A stretch of DNA of 64,000 nt, from the NCBI RefSeq assembly GCF_025917315.1, contig NZ_CP080627.1, positions 372,001 through 436,000 on the forward strand, read 5' to 3'. The notes below the pieces were generated by a model. That model did no database searches, was not told the DNA's origin, and saw only the letters and a program-made list of their open reading frames with translations. Positions 29,411 to 38,246 of the stretch are shown one piece after another (within the stretch, counting starts at the first letter, position 1; each line of letters starts with the position of its first letter). Made by a program: the position numbers and the translations under genes. This stretch comes from Halomonas qaidamensis (GTDB lineage: Bacteria > Pseudomonadota > Gammaproteobacteria > Pseudomonadales > Halomonadaceae).

Positions 29411-30024
29411 GTAAAAAAAACAGGAAGGGAAATACGCCTGCGCCAAAATTCCAAGTTCAGGGGGTTAACAAAAAGCTGGCAGGGACGGCTGTGGTCAAAG
29501 AAACGGCTGTGGTCAAAGAAACGGCTGTGGTCAAAGAAACGCCGATTAGCAGCGCAAGGGTACCTTCGGCAGCGGGCAGCGGTGATATCCGCCTGATTGA
29601 ACAACGTCGAGCCAAGTTTGCCCTGCAGCGAATCGAAGACGCACTGGCAAAGTCGGAAGATGGAAAATACCGTCATTCTCAGTTGAAGAGTTTTCTACGT
29701 CGCTTGCCGGCGATGATCCAAATGAACGGTTTTGGCCAAGCGCTGGCTTTTTACTATGCCAAGCGCACTAACTACGAAGCCTATGGCGTGGTGTATAAGC
29801 TGCTAGAAGACTGGTTGTGCGCTGAAGGTCAGGTATATGCCGGTGCTGAAGGTTTTGAGTATGCTTTGTATCCCCAGTCTCGTCCTCATCTACTTCATGA
29901 GCTAACGTCGCGCGACCAGTATCACTATCGTCGAGCGGAGGCCGAGGCGCAGGCATTGCTGGCTTGGGCCAAGAAATTCGCTGAGGCGCTGATCCTCAGC
30001 AACGATGATGTGGAGGACGATTGA
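29407..30024 (+). CDS. cmr5: type III-B CRISPR small subunit Cmr5 with an N-terminal extension
   Basis: Small helical subunit of the Cmr filament. The 205 residues are longer than the usual 120-150. The conserved Cmr5 part begins near residue 60 (IEQRRAKFALQRIEDAL) and continues through LRRLPAMIQMNGFGQALAFYYAK. The first 60 residues are basic and low in complexity and contain three exact in-frame copies of an 18-base unit encoding AVVKET. It overlaps cmr4 by four bases and cmr6 by one. Confidence 0.92.
   Translation: MSKKNRKGNTPAPKFQVQGVNKKLAGTAVVKETAVVKETAVVKETPISSARVPSAAGSGDIRLIEQRRAKFALQRIEDALAKSEDGKYRHSQLKSFLRRLPAMIQMNGFGQALAFYYAKRTNYEAYGVVYKLLEDWLCAEGQVYAGAEGFEYALYPQSRPHLLHELTSRDQYHYRRAEAEAQALLAWAKKFAEALILSNDDVEDD
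29488..29541 (+). repeat. three exact 18-bp in-frame repeats in cmr5
   Basis: The unit GCTGTGGTCAAAGAAACG occurs three times head to tail (29488, 29506, 29524). It keeps the frame and encodes AVVKET each time, in the extra N-terminal part of Cmr5. Copy number could vary between strains by slippage. Confidence 0.97.
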
Positions 30025-31187
30025 TGGATGGGATTCCACTATACCAAGAGTCTCGCATACCTAAGCGTTTTCTGGCGGAAGCGCAAGGGCATCCGGGGCT
30101 TTGGTTCGAGCGCTTTTACAACCAGTACAGCGCCGACTTTTCGCTGGAGAGCAGTGAGTCCAAGATCAACTTTCTTAAGACGCTCTGTCACCCCGAACGC
30201 GGCGCGTTGCGAGTAGGTATCCCTTACGAGCTTCGCAAAGCATGGGTACGTCAGAAAAACATGCTGGAGCACTGCCATGGTCGGCAGTGGGTGTTCTCCT
30301 CCGACTGGCACTTTGTGACGGGCCTAGGCAATGCCCACCCAGTAGAAAACGCCCTGCTGTTTCACCCAACGCTGGGGGTTCCTTACCTGCCGGGTAGCAG
30401 TGTAAAGGGGCTGGTGCGCGCCTGGATCGAGTTGCACCTGCCCGAGCCTGAGGCCGCGCTCAAGCGCATTTTCGGGAGCGCCAACAAAGAACCGGCCGGC
30501 AGCGACAACAGCTTTGAGGCTGGTGAAATCATGTTTTTCGATGCCCTGCCCATCGCACCTGTGGAGCTGGTAATCGATACCATGACACCGCACATGGGGC
30601 AGTGGTACGAGCAGGGTGCCGAGTTCCCAGGAACCAAAGCGTCTCTGCCCGCCGACTGGCATGATCCGGTGCCGGTGCCTTTTTTGGCCGTCAAGCGTGT
30701 GTCACTAGCGTTTTCTGTGGCCCCTCGTGTAAAGCGTGAGGATACCGACGAGCTTCTGGCGTTTATCCACCAGGTATTAGAAAGTGCGCTGCTGCACGCC
30801 GGCGCCGGCGCCAAGACCGCCGCAGGCTATGGAAGCTTTAATAGTTGCAGCTACGATGCGGCCAAGATGATTAAAGGCTGGACGCAGGAGGTTGAGGAAT
30901 CCAGAGCTGCACAGCAAAAGGAGGCCAGATTGAAGGCTATGTCGCCTGCTCAGCAAATACTTATGAGCCTGGAAGCCGATATGCAAAAGTCGGAAATGCA
31001 AAATCCAAGCAGCGGAGGCGTCTTCCATAACGCGCTATTCGACCAGATACGAAGTGCCGCCACTGAGTGGTCGACAGAGGACTTCACTGCCTTGCTTGAG
31101 CTTACTCACGATTTTTTCAAACAACACGGTAGTAAGGCTAAACGTAAGGAGTTCAACCAACTCAAGCGAGAGCTGGTGGGAGAGTGA
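30024..31187 (+). CDS. cmr6: type III-B CRISPR RAMP protein Cmr6
   Basis: Subunit at the 3' end of the crRNA in the Cmr complex. The 387-residue protein shows RAMP features: FVTGLGNAHPVENALLFHPTLGVPYLPGSSVKGLVRAW (about 95-132), VPFLAVKR near residue 217, and AGAGAKTAAGYGSF near residue 258. The last 100 residues form an additional helical region. ATG 30024 overlaps the cmr5 stop (TGATG). It overlaps cas6 by four bases. Confidence 0.94.
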   Translation: MDGIPLYQESRIPKRFLAEAQGHPGLWFERFYNQYSADFSLESSESKINFLKTLCHPERGALRVGIPYELRKAWVRQKNMLEHCHGRQWVFSSDWHFVTGLGNAHPVENALLFHPTLGVPYLPGSSVKGLVRAWIELHLPEPEAALKRIFGSANKEPAGSDNSFEAGEIMFFDALPIAPVELVIDTMTPHMGQWYEQGAEFPGTKASLPADWHDPVPVPFLAVKRVSLAFSVAPRVKREDTDELLAFIHQVLESALLHAGAGAKTAAGYGSFNSCSYDAAKMIKGWTQEVEESRAAQQKEARLKAMSPAQQILMSLEADMQKSEMQNPSSGGVFHNALFDQIRSAATEWSTEDFTALLELTHDFFKQHGSKAKRKEFNQLKRELVGE

Positions 31188-32164
31188 AGCCGATGTCAGA
31201 AAGTAAGGCGGAGAGTGCTCTGACGAAGTCAGCGGTGCCATTGGTACCAAAGCTTTCCTTTGGGCACTATCGTTTTTGGTCGGTGGCCGATGAGTCGATC
31301 CATCTGCCAGGTTTTGCTGGAGCAACGCTACGCGGAGCCCTGGGGCACGCGCTTCGCGAGCTTTCGTGTATGACCGGCCAGCCCGATTGCCTGGGTTGTC
31401 CGTTGCTCGGAAACTGTCGCTATCCGGCGCTATTCGAGCCTAAGTTGCTAGGGAGAGGAGACCCGCGCCAGCCAACACCGCCACCGCCCTACATCATCCG
31501 CTCGCCGGTGGCCCCGCCGCGAACGTATCAGCGAGGTGAAACGTTTGAGTTTGAAATGGTGCTATTCGATCTCACACCCGCTGATCTCGAACTAATATTG
31601 CGCGCCTGGCAACGCGCCCTATGGAAAGGTCTAGGAACGCGTAAAGGCAGAGCACGTCTGTCGCTAGTGCAGCAGGCCCAGGACGGGCAATGGGTCAACC
31701 TCTTCCAGCCTTGTGCTGGCCAATGGTCTTCGGCGGCCCCTTCTCTGGAAGCGCCTGATCCTCCCCAGACATTGAAATCACTGACGCTAATGTTTGTAAG
31801 CCCAGTCAGGCTGCAACATCGTGGACGACTCTGCCTGGCAAACCAACTGAGCGTTGATATCGTGGCCGGTGCACTGAAGCGACGACTTCAGCATCTAATT
31901 GCGCCACAGTCGATGCCGATGCGGGGCGTGTTTGATACAAGATCGCTATCCTTAAAGACTGATATGCGCCTGTATCGATGGGAAAGGCAGTCGAGCCGGC
32001 AGGGATGTAATATTCGTCTGGACGGCCTGCTGGGTAATATGGAACTTGCCGGCTCTGGTCTGGCGGACTGGTGGCCTTGGCTATGGCTTGGGCAGTACAC
32101 ACATATCGGCAAAAATGTTAGCCATGGATTAGGTCAATATCAACTACTTACCACCGACAGTTAA
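31184..32164 (+). CDS. cas6: CRISPR pre-crRNA endoribonuclease Cas6
   Basis: Processes the repeat transcript to crRNAs. The 326-residue RAMP protein has a Cas6 N-terminal FGHYRFWSVADESIHLPGFAGATLRGALGH, a cysteine group CLGCPLLGNC (about 67-76) that may bind metal, and a C-terminal glycine-rich RAMP loop after WWPWLWLGQYTHIGKN. The start is GTG 31184, overlapping cmr6; an ATG three codons later is possible. It is the last gene of the operon and is followed at once by a decayed CARF-nuclease remnant and array 1. A damaged second copy lies at 39384. Confidence 0.92.
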   Translation: MKPMSESKAESALTKSAVPLVPKLSFGHYRFWSVADESIHLPGFAGATLRGALGHALRELSCMTGQPDCLGCPLLGNCRYPALFEPKLLGRGDPRQPTPPPPYIIRSPVAPPRTYQRGETFEFEMVLFDLTPADLELILRAWQRALWKGLGTRKGRARLSLVQQAQDGQWVNLFQPCAGQWSSAAPSLEAPDPPQTLKSLTLMFVSPVRLQHRGRLCLANQLSVDIVAGALKRRLQHLIAPQSMPMRGVFDTRSLSLKTDMRLYRWERQSSRQGCNIRLDGLLGNMELAGSGLADWWPWLWLGQYTHIGKNVSHGLGQYQLLTTDS

Positions 32165-32181
32165 ATCCGCTCCCTACATAC

Positions 32182-32297
32182 TTTTCCGGCAACGCTTTTA
32201 AGGCGGCCCCATCCATTACTTGAACATGCATGCTGGCTGGCTGAGCGTTTGACGCTACGCCTGTGGTTCTCGGCATTGCCAAACGATTGGGCCGATG
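32182..32297 (-). pseudogene. remnant of the C-terminus of the CARF nuclease gene
   Basis: About 115 bases match 35877-35987, the last 40 codons of the Card1/Can2-like gene (SAQSFGNAEN...MDGAALKALPEK), on the same strand. A net insertion of four bases (a GGCT-type duplication) breaks the frame in the remnant, and the upstream 1.1 kb of the gene is missing. It lies between cas6 and array 1. It is evidence that a CARF-nuclease/array unit was duplicated here. Confidence 0.9.
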
Positions 32298-32357
32298 AAA
32301 GGTGGCAACGCCTGTTCGCGTTGCAGCCAACCAGCTTTTGTCCAAAGTCGGCCCTTA

Positions 32358-32668
32358 GTCTTAATCCCTTGGAAGTCAGGGAAGCGTTCGGACCACACTC
32401 GCCAGTAACGCCAACAACGATGGTTTGTCTTAATCCCTTGGAAGTCAGGGAAGCGTTCGGACCCAACCCTGCAGCTGTTGCGCGAGTGATGGCCGTCTTA
32501 ATCCCTTGGAAGTCAGGGAAGCGTTCGGACGGAAACCGCCGAAATTTGCGGGGGCCAGATGCCGTCTTAATCCCTTGGAAGTCAGGGAAGCGTTCGGACG
32601 CAAAGATGTCACGCACCTGCTACCTTCCGACGGTCTTAATCCCTTGGAAGTCAGGGAAGCGTTCGGAC
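32358..32668 (-). CRISPR. CRISPR array 1 (5 repeats, 4 spacers)
   Basis: Five identical 36-bp repeats start at 32358, 32427, 32495, 32564 and 32633, with spacers of 32-33 bases. On the + strand the repeat begins GTCTTAATCCCTTGGAAG and ends GAAGCGTTCGGAC; read on the minus strand it ends GATTAAGAC, typical of a crRNA-sense repeat 3' end. The leader is on the right, so transcription is leftward. The repeat differs from arrays 2 and 3 at one base (GCGTTC here, GTGTTC there). No degenerate end repeat is present. Confidence 0.98.
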
Positions 32669-32760
32669 AGTAGGCCATAAAATATACGTTTTATATCAAT
32701 AACGTGGAAGTAAAATTTCATGACTGTTTTTGACATAAAAAGTTTGCTTTTATTTTTTAT
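32669..32760 (-). promoter_or_regulatory. leader of CRISPR array 1
   Basis: The DNA next to the right-hand repeat matches the DNA at the same place beside arrays 2 and 3: AGTAGGC at the repeat edge, a TTTTATATCA block, then GACTGTTTTTGACATAAAAAG-type sequence. Shared flanks beside otherwise different arrays mark the leader and fix the transcription direction as minus. Confidence 0.85.
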
Positions 32761-32900
32761 TTGTGATCCATAAATTTTTAGCATTGAAAATAGAATGCCT
32801 CAATTTCGTATACGTTGCAATGTGTGTGAGGCATCAAAACAGCCCGTGACGTTATATCTCATATAAGTGGCTTAAGCCTCTGGGTAAGAAAGCAAGGGGG

Positions 32901-33863
32901 TTAGTAGCGCGACGCCAACCGATAAGCGCTGTCAATTAGGCGCATAGCGGGAATCTGATCCCAAATCATGTCGCTATTCCAGGTGCCATAACGAAGGTTG
33001 TGGGCAAACGTATCCAACTGGCTGCACATGGCCCGCTCCCAACCGCGGGTATGCTCGCTAATCAAGTGGCCATTGCACCATACGCCTTCGCGGTTCGCTG
33101 ACCAGATATTCGTCGCGGTTTTGATGACCACTTCTTCGGATTTCTGCTTTCCAACGCAGGACTCCAGCATTACCCAGCAACGCTCGCCGCGCCCTACTAA
33201 CATAGCTTGGTCGTCGATTTGCTGTTCGTTTACCGGCGTGTCTCCTTGCCATAAAGAAGCAGCAACTAGGTCGAAAGGGCCAATCAGGTAGTGCAGAAGG
33301 TCAATCAAATGGTAGCCGGAGTCGAGTAAAGCGCCACCACCTGCCGTCGCTCGGTCGCCCCGCCAGGTGGTGTTTTCAACAGAGGTGTCAAACCCTAAGT
33401 GTAAATGTGCATGCGCTTCTAGCGGGCGTTCACCGCTTGCACTGATTTGCTGTTTAAGCGCTTGATAACTTGGATGATGGCGCCGTTGAATAGCGGTTTG
33501 CACGTAACAGCCTGACTGCTGTGCCTGGGTTAATAGCTGAAGCGACTCATCTAGGCTTCGGCCTAAGGGCTTTTCTTTAAGGATAGGCAAACCAAGGGTA
33601 AGTACATCGCCCCAGATATCCGTATAGCAGTGGTGGGGCAGCGCAATGACCAGCCCGTCGAGTGCATACTCGGCTAAGGCGAGCGCATCTTCCGCAATAG
33701 CCAGTGCTGGCTGCAAGCGTTGTGCTTTACGGCGACTTTCAGTGCTGGGGTCTATGCCCACCACAAACTGAACGGCATCGCTCTTGCTGGCCGCACTTAA
33801 GTGCTCCTGCCCCTGGTTACCCAGCCCAATGATCCCAAGGCGTAGCGGTGTGTTTGTCTGCAT
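32901..33863 (-). CDS. Gfo/Idh/MocA-family NAD(P)-dependent oxidoreductase
   Basis: A 320-residue dehydrogenase of the glucose-fructose oxidoreductase family, usually acting on sugars or inositols. The Rossmann motif GIIGLGNQGQEH opens the protein, KEKPLG lies near residue 95 and GGGALLDSGYHLIDLLHYL near residue 170. ATG 33863 overlaps the stop of the SDR gene upstream (TGATG), so the two are coupled. The substrate is unknown. The gene belongs to a metabolic block inside the CRISPR locus and has no evident link to CRISPR function. Confidence 0.88.
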   Translation of the reverse strand: MQTNTPLRLGIIGLGNQGQEHLSAASKSDAVQFVVGIDPSTESRRKAQRLQPALAIAEDALALAEYALDGLVIALPHHCYTDIWGDVLTLGLPILKEKPLGRSLDESLQLLTQAQQSGCYVQTAIQRRHHPSYQALKQQISASGERPLEAHAHLHLGFDTSVENTTWRGDRATAGGGALLDSGYHLIDLLHYLIGPFDLVAASLWQGDTPVNEQQIDDQAMLVGRGERCWVMLESCVGKQKSEEVVIKTATNIWSANREGVWCNGHLISEHTRGWERAMCSQLDTFAHNLRYGTWNSDMIWDQIPAMRLIDSAYRLASRY

Positions 33864-34588
33864 CAGTGTCCCCACAAACTGCCAGCAGTCATATCAATGG
33901 TGCTGCCCGTTAGATAGCTTGAGCAAGGTCCCAGCAAAAAGTGGATCATGTTGGCAATCTCTTCAGGTTGGCAGAGCCGGTTTAGAAAGGTGCCTGCCGC
34001 AATCGCGTCACGCCGCTCTTGGGGCCAATCCTTGGTCATCTCTGTAATGGTTGGGCCAGGCAGCAACAGATTAACGCGAATGTTATCAGGGCCGAGGTTA
34101 CGTGCGGTGCTCATGGTTAAGCCGTGCAAAGCAGCTTTGCTGGCAGCGTAACTTGGTTTATTGGCGCCCACTAACCCAACCGGGGACCCAACATTTACAA
34201 TGCTGCCTTTGCCTGCTGCGCGCATAAGTGGGGCGACTAACCGGGTGAGCTGCATCGCCGGTGTCACGTTAATAGCAAAAGAGGCGTGCCAATCACTATC
34301 CTCAAGCACATCAATAGGCTTGCCACGCGAGACACCCACTAGGTTGACCAACCCGGCCACCGTTGGCATTTCTTCAAGCGCTTGCTGAATGCGTTCCTCT
34401 AGCGCGGGGGAATCCAGTGCTATTGGCAACGCCGTAATAGCCGCGTGGCTGGCCGCTAAGGTTGCTAGCCGTGTTTCGTTATGATCTATAGCCAACACCT
34501 GCCACCCACTGACGGCAAGCGTTTGGCAAACAGCACGCCCCATGCCGCCTGCAGCGCCGGTGACGATACTGGTAGTAAGTGCTTCCAT
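33863..34588 (-). CDS. short-chain dehydrogenase/reductase
   Basis: A 241-residue SDR with the cofactor motif TGAAGGMG, the NLVG variant of NNAG, a catalytic serine in VNVGSPVG, and YAASK. The C-terminal end TGSTIDMTAG is typical of the family. It is translationally coupled to the Gfo/Idh gene, so the two probably act on related substrates. The substrate is unknown. Confidence 0.9.
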   Translation of the reverse strand: MEALTTSIVTGAAGGMGRAVCQTLAVSGWQVLAIDHNETRLATLAASHAAITALPIALDSPALEERIQQALEEMPTVAGLVNLVGVSRGKPIDVLEDSDWHASFAINVTPAMQLTRLVAPLMRAAGKGSIVNVGSPVGLVGANKPSYAASKAALHGLTMSTARNLGPDNIRVNLLLPGPTITEMTKDWPQERRDAIAAGTFLNRLCQPEEIANMIHFLLGPCSSYLTGSTIDMTAGSLWGH

Positions 34589-34624
34589 TGCGTGTGTTCC
34601 TAGTCGATACGTTAACCGGAAAAA

Positions 34625-35776
34625 TCAGATAAAAAAGCATTGGCGCTGTCGCTGCCTATCCTCAATACCACAAGAGGCGTGATAACCCTGAGCATGCCCA
34701 AGCCAAGCAAAACCATTGTCATTGCTGATGGGTAACTGCTGCCAAGTGCGGTCTAGTACGGCCGTGCTTGGAGGGGGTAAATAAGGTATTAGCGCGAGGC
34801 AGTCGCTCACCGCTGCAGAAGGCGTTAGGGGTCGATCATCTAACTGATGGAGTAATTGGTTCGCCCAAGCATGCTCCATGGGGAGCGATGGGCCAAAATA
34901 TTCGCTAGCTTGCTGCAGCGCAAAGCGCACGGTCGCGCGAGATGATGAGATGCCTGCTTGCCACCCGCGTAACGCTTGCCCAAGATAAATAAAGCCAGCC
35001 GCTACCGGAGTAGGAGAGTCGGGGAGCGTTTCTGAAAGTTCATCAAGAATATGCCCGTTGTCGGCACCCTGTTTATCCCAGCGTAAAAACTGTAAACGTG
35101 CCAGAGCGTGGAGTCTGCTGGCGTGGTCGTGGCTATCGCGTGCCATAAACCGTGCACTCATCAACAGCGATTCTGCACGCAGATGTTCTTTACTGCGCAT
35201 TAACGCGGTAGCCAGGTAGTTGAGCTGCTTGGCCTGTTGCCCTTTTCCAGGAGGCAATAAGTGGTAGGAAGCGCTGATGCACGCATGGGCTTCTTTCGTG
35301 TGTCCGTTGCGTAATAACAGCTCCCCAAGCGCACCGTAGCCCCGCAATATATCAAATGGCCGGTCTGCTTTACGCGCCGTGTTTAAAGCAAGCAGTAACC
35401 ACGCGCGGGCTGCTTGCCAGTGGCCTGTGCGGGTATATACCTTTCCCAAGCCTAAGGCCGCGGTGCATAAAAGGTGCTGGCTTTCAGGCGAGTCATCTAG
35501 GTTTAAACATGCATCATGCAAACACTCGGCAGCCGCGGGAAAGTGGCCGCTATAGTAGTGGCGCCACCCAAGCCACGCTTTGTGGTGTGCAATAGGCAGT
35601 GTTTCACGCTGGGCATGAGTCAGGGGTAGCAGTAATTGCCACGCCAGCCAGTCGCGCAGTGCCGGCGGGCCGTTTTCGTCGTTGACCCAGCGCACAGCTT
35701 CATGATCGTGACCATGTACCAGAGCTTGTAGGTGGTAGTCGTGCAGCGCCAGCAAACGCCAATCACTTGCCCTCAT
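34625..35776 (-). CDS. TPR-like helical repeat protein, unknown
   Basis: A 383-residue protein built of helical pairs that look like tetratricopeptide repeats (ALGLGKVYTRTGHWQAARAW, ALGELLLRNGHTKEAHACI and others, about residues 85-270). No enzyme motif, signal peptide or membrane segment is visible. ATG 35776 follows AAGGAC; the longer frame would start at a TTG. It may be the first gene of a unit with the SDR and oxidoreductase (37-base gap). It could be a scaffold or regulator; its role is unknown. Confidence 0.7.
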   Translation of the reverse strand: MRASDWRLLALHDYHLQALVHGHDHEAVRWVNDENGPPALRDWLAWQLLLPLTHAQRETLPIAHHKAWLGWRHYYSGHFPAAAECLHDACLNLDDSPESQHLLCTAALGLGKVYTRTGHWQAARAWLLLALNTARKADRPFDILRGYGALGELLLRNGHTKEAHACISASYHLLPPGKGQQAKQLNYLATALMRSKEHLRAESLLMSARFMARDSHDHASRLHALARLQFLRWDKQGADNGHILDELSETLPDSPTPVAAGFIYLGQALRGWQAGISSSRATVRFALQQASEYFGPSLPMEHAWANQLLHQLDDRPLTPSAAVSDCLALIPYLPPPSTAVLDRTWQQLPISNDNGFAWLGHAQGYHASCGIEDRQRQRQCFFI

Positions 35777-35836
35777 GGCAGTGTCCTTAATCAATAAAGT
35801 GAAGCTAACTTAGCACGAAACTAGCTTGGCGCGACT

Positions 35837-37093
35837 TCATCGCGGCCAGTTACCTTCCTTGATCCATGTGCTGATTTTTTCCGGCAACGCTTTTAAAGCA
35901 GCGCCATCCATCACCTGAACCTGCATGCTGGCAGCGCGTTTAACGTTACGTTTGTGATTTTCGGCATTGCCAAACGACTGGGCCGATAGCAGCACTTTAG
36001 TGCCGAATAACCCTGATGACTGCTCAGAGAGACTATGCAATTTGTGTAACACCTGTTGGTCTTGCCCTTGTTCGTCCATACGTCCGGTCTTGCACTCTAT
36101 AAGCAGCATGCGGTTACGGTGAACCCCCACTAGATCGAATTCGTTGCGAATGTCGTCTTTGCGAGCCGACAGGTCGGTTACTTCCGCGCCGCAATAAACG
36201 TCGGCCAGGCCAGCATCTCTTGCACAGTGCCAGGCATACTCTTCAAGCCAGCCACCGCTCAGGTACTCAGCGCTCTCCAGCGTGTTGAACCTCAGCATAC
36301 GAGGAGCGCTGGGCGACCACTCGACCATCTCAGCTTCGGCCATCATCTCAAGAGCTTCACGCCAAGGTTTGGCAGGGGGCTTGCTTAGCGATTGCTCCCA
36401 ACCCTCTGGGTTCAGCGTGTTTTTTGTACGGCGATCGCCTTTGAGAACCACCGGCTGCTTATGTTTATCCGATACGTGAATCAGGTAGTTAAGTGCGCCA
36501 AACAGCGAAGCTAACGCTTCTGCGTTTCGCCCTAAGTGCTTGGTCAGCGCCTTGCGCTGTTGAACCCTGTCGCGCCACTCCTGATCATCAGAAAGTGACT
36601 GGCAAAGACGCTTACCGTTAAGCCTGAGGTAAAGGCCGGTATTTAGAACCGACTCGATAGGCAGCGTATGGAATGTTTTAGGATCAAGGTCTGTGCCTAA
36701 TTGGTAGAGTGCTCCCGCCTCAGAATCGGTATATAGAAGTTCGGCGCCGCTTGTGCGCATGGCTTCCTGAAAGAGCAGCCCCATCAGCTTACTGCCGCCG
36801 GTCATATCATAGGTAATCGCTCGTCCCGGGGCAGACTCATGCCAGGCCAATAGCTCGTCCGCCAGCTCGATGGCGAAGTTTCCGATGGCTTTGGGGTCGG
36901 TGTCGGGCAGGCCTTGGCGCAGCTCGACACAGGTATCGGGCAGCAGCTCTTCCATCAGCTTTTCCAGCCGTTTGCCCGGTTCGAGCATGCGTTGGCTAGC
37001 TACCAGGCACACCTTTTCGGGTTTGAGCTGCAAAATGGGGATCAGATTGGCTTCGGCACGGCCTGTCACCAGCGTGACATGTAAGCGGGACAT
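35837..37093 (-). CDS. Card1/Can2-like CARF-domain nuclease of type III CRISPR
   Basis: A 418-residue DUF1887-type protein. The N-terminal half (HVTLVTGRAEANLIPIL, YDMTGGSKLMGLLFQEA) is a CARF fold that should bind cyclic oligoadenylate. The C-terminal half is a PD-(D/E)xK nuclease with D320 and the E333-C-K335 motif (NEFDLVGV...LLIECKTG). Related enzymes cut DNA and/or RNA when activated. It lies 89 bases after csx16 on the same strand. A broken copy of its last 40 codons lies at 32182. Confidence 0.88.
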   Translation of the reverse strand: MSRLHVTLVTGRAEANLIPILQLKPEKVCLVASQRMLEPGKRLEKLMEELLPDTCVELRQGLPDTDPKAIGNFAIELADELLAWHESAPGRAITYDMTGGSKLMGLLFQEAMRTSGAELLYTDSEAGALYQLGTDLDPKTFHTLPIESVLNTGLYLRLNGKRLCQSLSDDQEWRDRVQQRKALTKHLGRNAEALASLFGALNYLIHVSDKHKQPVVLKGDRRTKNTLNPEGWEQSLSKPPAKPWREALEMMAEAEMVEWSPSAPRMLRFNTLESAEYLSGGWLEEYAWHCARDAGLADVYCGAEVTDLSARKDDIRNEFDLVGVHRNRMLLIECKTGRMDEQGQDQQVLHKLHSLSEQSSGLFGTKVLLSAQSFGNAENHKRNVKRAASMQVQVMDGAALKALPEKISTWIKEGNWPR

Positions 37094-37182
37094 AGCGGTT
37101 TTTTCCTATTCTTAGCGTTAGAACGACAAAAAGAGTTTAAGAGCCAAATAGCTCAAGGTAATTAAATTTACATAGACCGATA

Positions 37183-37473
37183 TTAACGCTTGTGTACCAC
37201 GAACGGGCACAGCTTGGCACCCAAGCATTCCAACTGGTCAGCATCAAGCTCGTGGCCACGTAGCGCTGGCGGCATCTCGATGCTCAGGTGCCAGTATTCG
37301 GCGTGGCGTTCGCACACGTCAGCGACAAGCTGGACAGGCAAAGTACCGATGACACGGTCGCCTGCCGCCACTGCAGTGATGTCTAAATGGTGATGATAAT
37401 GATCTACCTTGATCTGCTGCCTAGCCAGCCATTCTATGGCACCGGGGTGGCGGCTGACGAAGTGACAGGCCAT
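37183..37473 (-). CDS. csx16: CRISPR-associated protein Csx16 (VVA1548 family)
   Basis: A 96-residue protein with the Csx16 pattern: FVSRHPGAIEWLARQ at the start, GDRVIGTLPVQLVADVC in the middle, YWHLSIEMPPALRG and a LGAKL segment at the end. Family members occur with type III loci and have been reported to act as ring nucleases that destroy cyclic oligoadenylate; I cannot check that here. It is encoded directly upstream of the CARF nuclease, consistent with an off-switch for that effector. Confidence 0.88.
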   Translation of the reverse strand: MACHFVSRHPGAIEWLARQQIKVDHYHHHLDITAVAAGDRVIGTLPVQLVADVCERHAEYWHLSIEMPPALRGHELDADQLECLGAKLCPFVVHKR

Positions 37474-37650
37474 AGATGGCTTTTCCTATCAGATGGGTAC
37501 GATGGCCATCAGTATAAGGTGAAATTACGGTCAAGAGGCGTGCCAAAAATTTGTAAGGCCGCCAGCGCGAAGGGCTGAAACGGCAGATAAAATGCGTTTT
37601 GCACTGGTGGCAATAATGAGGTGATGCATAAAGAGTGGTTTACGAACTTG

Positions 37651-37894
37651 GCGTTAATCCCTTGGAAGTCAGGGAAGTGTTCGGACTCAAAGCCGATCTT
37701 TGCCAAGACTGTAAGGGGGTCTTAATCCCTTGGAAGTCAGGGAAGTGTTCGGACCGAAGTAAGCAAGGTGAAAGGCCTCCTTGGTAAGTCTTAATCCCTT
37801 GGAAGTCAGGGAAGTGTTCGGACGTACAGATACACGTTTACAGACTACACCTGTAGGTGTCTTAATCCCTTGGAAGTCAGGGAAGTGTTCGGAC
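37651..37894 (-). CRISPR. CRISPR array 2 (4 repeats, 3 spacers)
   Basis: Repeats of 36 bp start at 37651, 37719, 37788 and 37859; spacers are 32, 33 and 35 bases. The repeat has GTGTTC where array 1 has GCGTTC. The left-most repeat differs at its outer edge (GCGTTAATC instead of GTCTTAATC), as expected for the leader-distal end. The leader is on the right and transcription is leftward, towards csx16 and the CARF nuclease. Confidence 0.97.
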
Positions 37895-37980
37895 AGCAGG
37901 CTTTGAAATAAGCGTTGTATATCAGTTGCTTGGAAGCGCATTTTTACGACTGTTTTTGACATAAAAAGTTTGCTATTTTC
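37895..37980 (-). promoter_or_regulatory. leader of CRISPR array 2
   Basis: Contains AGCAGGC at the repeat edge, the TATATCAGTTGCTTGGAAG block and CGACTGTTTTTGACATAAAA, shared with the flanks of arrays 1 and 3. Confidence 0.85.
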
Positions 37981-38246
37981 ATGATTTTATGATGTGTAGT
38001 TTTTGCTTGCTTTGCTTAGTAATATTGCCCTAGTAATGCACTGGCTACAATACCGAAGTGCAAGGGTTTAGTGAAACGTGAGGAGCGAGGTTTGGCTCTC
38101 TGAGTGGCTGTTCTTCATGCCTTATTGGCAGAGCTTGCGAACACACTTTTTATCGGTTTGGGCGAGGTAGGTTGAGCGCTGACAGCGGATATTCCAGTGC
38201 GCCTTTCCATGACAAGCCCCCTGCAGCAGGACTCGCGCTAGCGGCG
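37981..38246. other. intergenic region beyond leader 2
   Basis: With the leader this makes a 352-base stretch without a gene. I see no further repeat, tRNA or promoter that I can defend. Confidence 0.6.

Noticed and set aside
32249..32680. Open frames across array 1 encoding repeated LIPWKSGKRSD-type peptides
   Set aside because: They are translations of the CRISPR repeats and spacers, on both strands, and no ribosome site or family supports them. The same holds for frames across arrays 2 and 3.
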